A stretch of DNA of 55,332 nt from Aquabacter sediminis (GTDB taxonomy: Bacteria > Pseudomonadota > Alphaproteobacteria > Rhizobiales > Xanthobacteraceae), in assembly GCF_028863665.1 (NCBI RefSeq), contig NZ_JARBFX010000018.1:1-55332 (forward strand). The letters run 5' to 3'. This document shows, in pieces, positions 53,839 to 55,332 of the stretch. Under the pieces are notes generated by a model. That model worked only from the letters and a program-made list of their open reading frames with translations, had not been told where the DNA came from and searched no databases. Every line of letters begins with the position of its first letter. Position 1 is the stretch's first letter. A program made the translations under genes and the position numbers.

Positions 53839-54393
53839 TCAGGCCACCTTCAGCACGTCGCCGCCGACTTCGCGGTTGCAGGGGCACAATTCGTCGGTCT
53901 GCAGCGCGTCGAGCACCCGCAGCGTGTCCTTCGGGTTGCGGCCCACATTCAGGTTGGTGGCGTAGACGTGCTGGATCACATTGTCCGGGTCGACGATGAA
54001 GGTGTAGCGATAGGCCACCCCGTCGGGCGAGCGCACGCCCAGGCCATCCACCAGCGAGCCGTTGGTGTCGGCGAACGACCAGATGGGCAGGCGGTTCAGG
54101 TCCTTGTGGTCGCGCCGCCAGGCGAGCTTGACGAACTCATTGTCGGTCGAGCCGCCAAGCACCACCGCGTCCCGGTCCTCGAAGTCGCCGGCCAGGCGCG
54201 CGAACTCGGCGATCTCGGTGGGGCACACGAAGGTGAAGTCCTTCGGATAGAAGAAAATGATCTTCCACTTGCCGGGAAAGCTCTGCTCCGTGAGGGTCTC
54301 GAAGGCCGACTGGCCGTTCTCCTCATGAAGGTTGAAGCGGGGCTTCACGCCGGTGATGGAGAAGGAAGGAAGGACGCTGCCGATGCCGAGCAT
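53839..54393 (-). CDS. ahpC: Peroxiredoxin AhpC
   Basis: A 184-aa 2-Cys peroxiredoxin. The peroxidatic Cys57 lies in DFTFVCPTE, and the C-terminal pair Cys170/Cys172 (ELCPCNREV) supplies the resolving residue, the pattern of AhpC partnered by AhpD rather than AhpF. The ATG at 54393 has GGAG upstream. A perfect sigma-54 promoter and a NifA site lie upstream, so expression with nitrogen fixation is predicted. Confidence 0.95.
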   Translation of the reverse strand: MLGIGSVLPSFSITGVKPRFNLHEENGQSAFETLTEQSFPGKWKIIFFYPKDFTFVCPTEIAEFARLAGDFEDRDAVVLGGSTDNEFVKLAWRRDHKDLNRLPIWSFADTNGSLVDGLGVRSPDGVAYRYTFIVDPDNVIQHVYATNLNVGRNPKDTLRVLDALQTDELCPCNREVGGDVLKVA

Positions 54394-54449
54394 GACTGTC
54401 TCCGGATAGGGGAACCGGGGCGTGACGCCCCGCGTGTCGAGGCAGCACA

Positions 54450-54464
54450 GCAAGCGGTGTGCCA
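54450..54464 (-). promoter_or_regulatory. Sigma-54 promoter of ahpC-ahpD
   Basis: The minus strand reads TGGCAC-ACCGC-TTGC followed by T, an exact match to the -24/-12 consensus. The predicted transcript start is about 45 nt before the ahpC ATG. Confidence 0.92.
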
Positions 54465-54518
54465 TCTTGTGCGCTGCGGAATGTCTCATAATTCCAATGG
54501 GCGAAAATGCGAGCCCAA

Positions 54519-54537
54519 AATGCTGCGGGGCAGCATT
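54519..54537. repeat. Inverted repeat next to the NifA site
   Basis: AATGCTGC and GCAGCATT form an 8-bp stem with a 3-nt loop, abutting the TGT-N10-ACA site. It could bind another regulator or be incidental. Confidence 0.5.
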
Positions 54538-54552
54538 GTCGGGTTTCCGACA
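54537..54552. promoter_or_regulatory. NifA upstream activator site for ahpC
   Basis: TGT-CGGGTTTCCG-ACA matches TGT-N4-T-N5-ACA and has 6-bp inverted arms. It is 73 bp upstream of the ahpC -24 element and about 150 bp upstream of the plus-strand sigma-54-like element, so it could serve both directions. Confidence 0.85.
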
Positions 54553-54702
54553 CCGCTGGCCGGGCGAGGGGCGTCGGTCGTGTCGCGAAGCCGCCGACAG
54601 GCGCCCGGCGGCGAGACGGCAAGCGACGGCCTGCGGGCCGGCCCCGCCCAATTCCGGCCTTTTCGCGCTGCGGCAGCTGGTGCCTCGCCCGTCGGTGCCC
54701 CT

Positions 54703-54717
54703 TGGCACGAATGTCGC
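54703..54717 (+). promoter_or_regulatory. Sigma-54-like promoter of the YqeB-type gene
   Basis: TGGCAC-GAATG-TCGC keeps the invariant GG-N10-GC and a perfect -24 half; the -12 half has TCGC in place of TTGC. The predicted start is about 56 nt before the ATG at 54785. Confidence 0.7.
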
Positions 54718-54784
54718 TTGAGCGGGGGCACGCCTTTCCGGACGTCCGGGAAGCCACAATTCCTCGCGGCCGGGAGGCAGCACC

Positions 54785-55332
54785 ATGCGCAGCGAATCAG
54801 GCTTCGTCCCCTCGGGACGCGTGCCCCTGGCCGTGGTGCTCGGCACCAATGATGTGGCCTCCGCCGTGGCCCATGCCCTGTTCCAGGCGGGATATGGGGT
54901 CGTCATGTCCCGCGATCCCGGACAGCCGGTCCTGCGGCGCAACATGGCCTTCGACGATGCTTTGATCGGTGGGCCGCTGGAGATCGAGGGCGTGCTGGCG
55001 CGCCCCGCTTATGGCCTCGTGGACCTGTTGCATGCCTGCATGGAGCGCTCGGCCATCTCGGTGACGGTGATGGAGCTGGGCGAGCTTTTGTGCCTCGGCC
55101 TCATCGACGTGCTGGTGGATGCCCGCATGCGCATGCGGGCGCTGAAGGTGGACGTGCGGCCCTTCGCCCGGGCCACCATCGGCCTTGGCCCCGGCTTCAT
55201 TCCCGGACGCCATGTGGACGTGGCGGTGGAGACGGCGCCGGACCTGATCGGCGTAGTGACCGACGGCGCGACGCTCGCCGCCCATGGCCGCTCCGCGCCG
55301 CTGGCGGGCGCCGGCCGCGAGAGTGACCGAGA
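54785..55332 (+). CDS. YqeB/EF2563-type molybdenum-hydroxylase-linked protein (partial)
   Basis: The frame runs open from an ATG at 54785 (GGGAGG upstream) to the right edge, so the C-terminus is missing; about 182 residues are seen. It matches the EF2563/YqeB family: an N-terminal nucleotide-binding-like segment (LAVVLGTNDVASAVAHALFQ, then AGYGVVMSRDPGQPVLRRNM), then LIDVLVDARMRM and ATIGLGPGFIPGRHVDVAVE. The family is tied to selenium-dependent molybdenum hydroxylase maturation; its reaction is not firmly known. The start of this entry shows neither XdhC cysteines nor a signal peptide. A sigma-54-like promoter upstream suggests co-expression with nif genes. Confidence 0.8.
   Translation, partial: MRSESGFVPSGRVPLAVVLGTNDVASAVAHALFQAGYGVVMSRDPGQPVLRRNMAFDDALIGGPLEIEGVLARPAYGLVDLLHACMERSAISVTVMELGELLCLGLIDVLVDARMRMRALKVDVRPFARATIGLGPGFIPGRHVDVAVETAPDLIGVVTDGATLAAHGRSAPLAGAGRESDR

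Overview
This GC-rich window (about two thirds G+C) most likely comes from an alphaproteobacterial diazotroph of the order Hyphomicrobiales, probably Xanthobacteraceae (Azorhizobium/Xanthobacter group). The flagellar operons carry the alphaproteobacterial regulators FlaF and FlbT and a rhizobial-type gene order. NifA has the oxygen-sensing cysteine linker seen in rhizobia and looks from memory close to Azorhizobium NifA. The assignment rests on reading sequence, not on a search.

Region 1 (1-31967) is a motility and chemotaxis island in two divergent halves. To the left of a divergent promoter region (9448-9634) the minus strand carries motA, fliM, a small membrane coiled-coil gene, fliN, fliG, flhB, an orphan 150-aa gene, then flgB-flgC-fliE-flgG-flgA-flgI, and the start of a further gene cut by the window edge. 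To the right the plus strand carries flgF-fliI, a minisatellite-like intergenic stretch, a large Ig-like/RTX-like/DUF4214 protein gene, then flgE-flgK-flgL-flaF-flbT-flgD-fliQ-flhA-fliR, FliJ-, FlgJ/CheL- and FlgN-like genes, and a chemotaxis operon (mcp-cheA-cheW-cheY-cheB-cheR). Flagellin, fliF, fliP, motB and fliK genes are not in the window.

Region 2 (about 31980-42122) is ordinary housekeeping content: an FAD monooxygenase paired with a CHCC zinc-finger protein, a Tim44-like protein, a LysE-type exporter, a lipid kinase, a TerC-family membrane protein, an AGCS amino-acid symporter, two alpha/beta hydrolases, serine acetyltransferase and a DUF3126 protein.

Region 3 (42234-44194) looks like a metal-handling module. 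It holds a cation diffusion facilitator with a 15-bp tandem repeat coding for GHDHD units, a histidine-rich protein made of two copies of one metal-binding unit, and an ArsR/SmtB repressor with a textbook alpha-5 zinc-site motif. A DUF1275 membrane protein gene follows.

Region 4 (45193-55332) is a nitrogen-fixation cluster read on the minus strand: ahpC-ahpD, nifA, then a nine-gene operon nifB-fdxN-LRV protein-nifZ-nifT-SIR2-like-ArsC-like-two TPR-like genes. The control sites can be read directly. A perfect FNR/FixK box lies upstream of nifA. A NifA upstream activator site plus a sigma-54 promoter lie before nifB. A second pair lies before ahpC, and a further sigma-54-like promoter points into a truncated YqeB/EF2563-type gene at the right edge. 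The inferred circuit is: low oxygen, through FixK, raises nifA; active NifA with sigma-54 then drives nitrogenase maturation genes and also a peroxide-defence pair.
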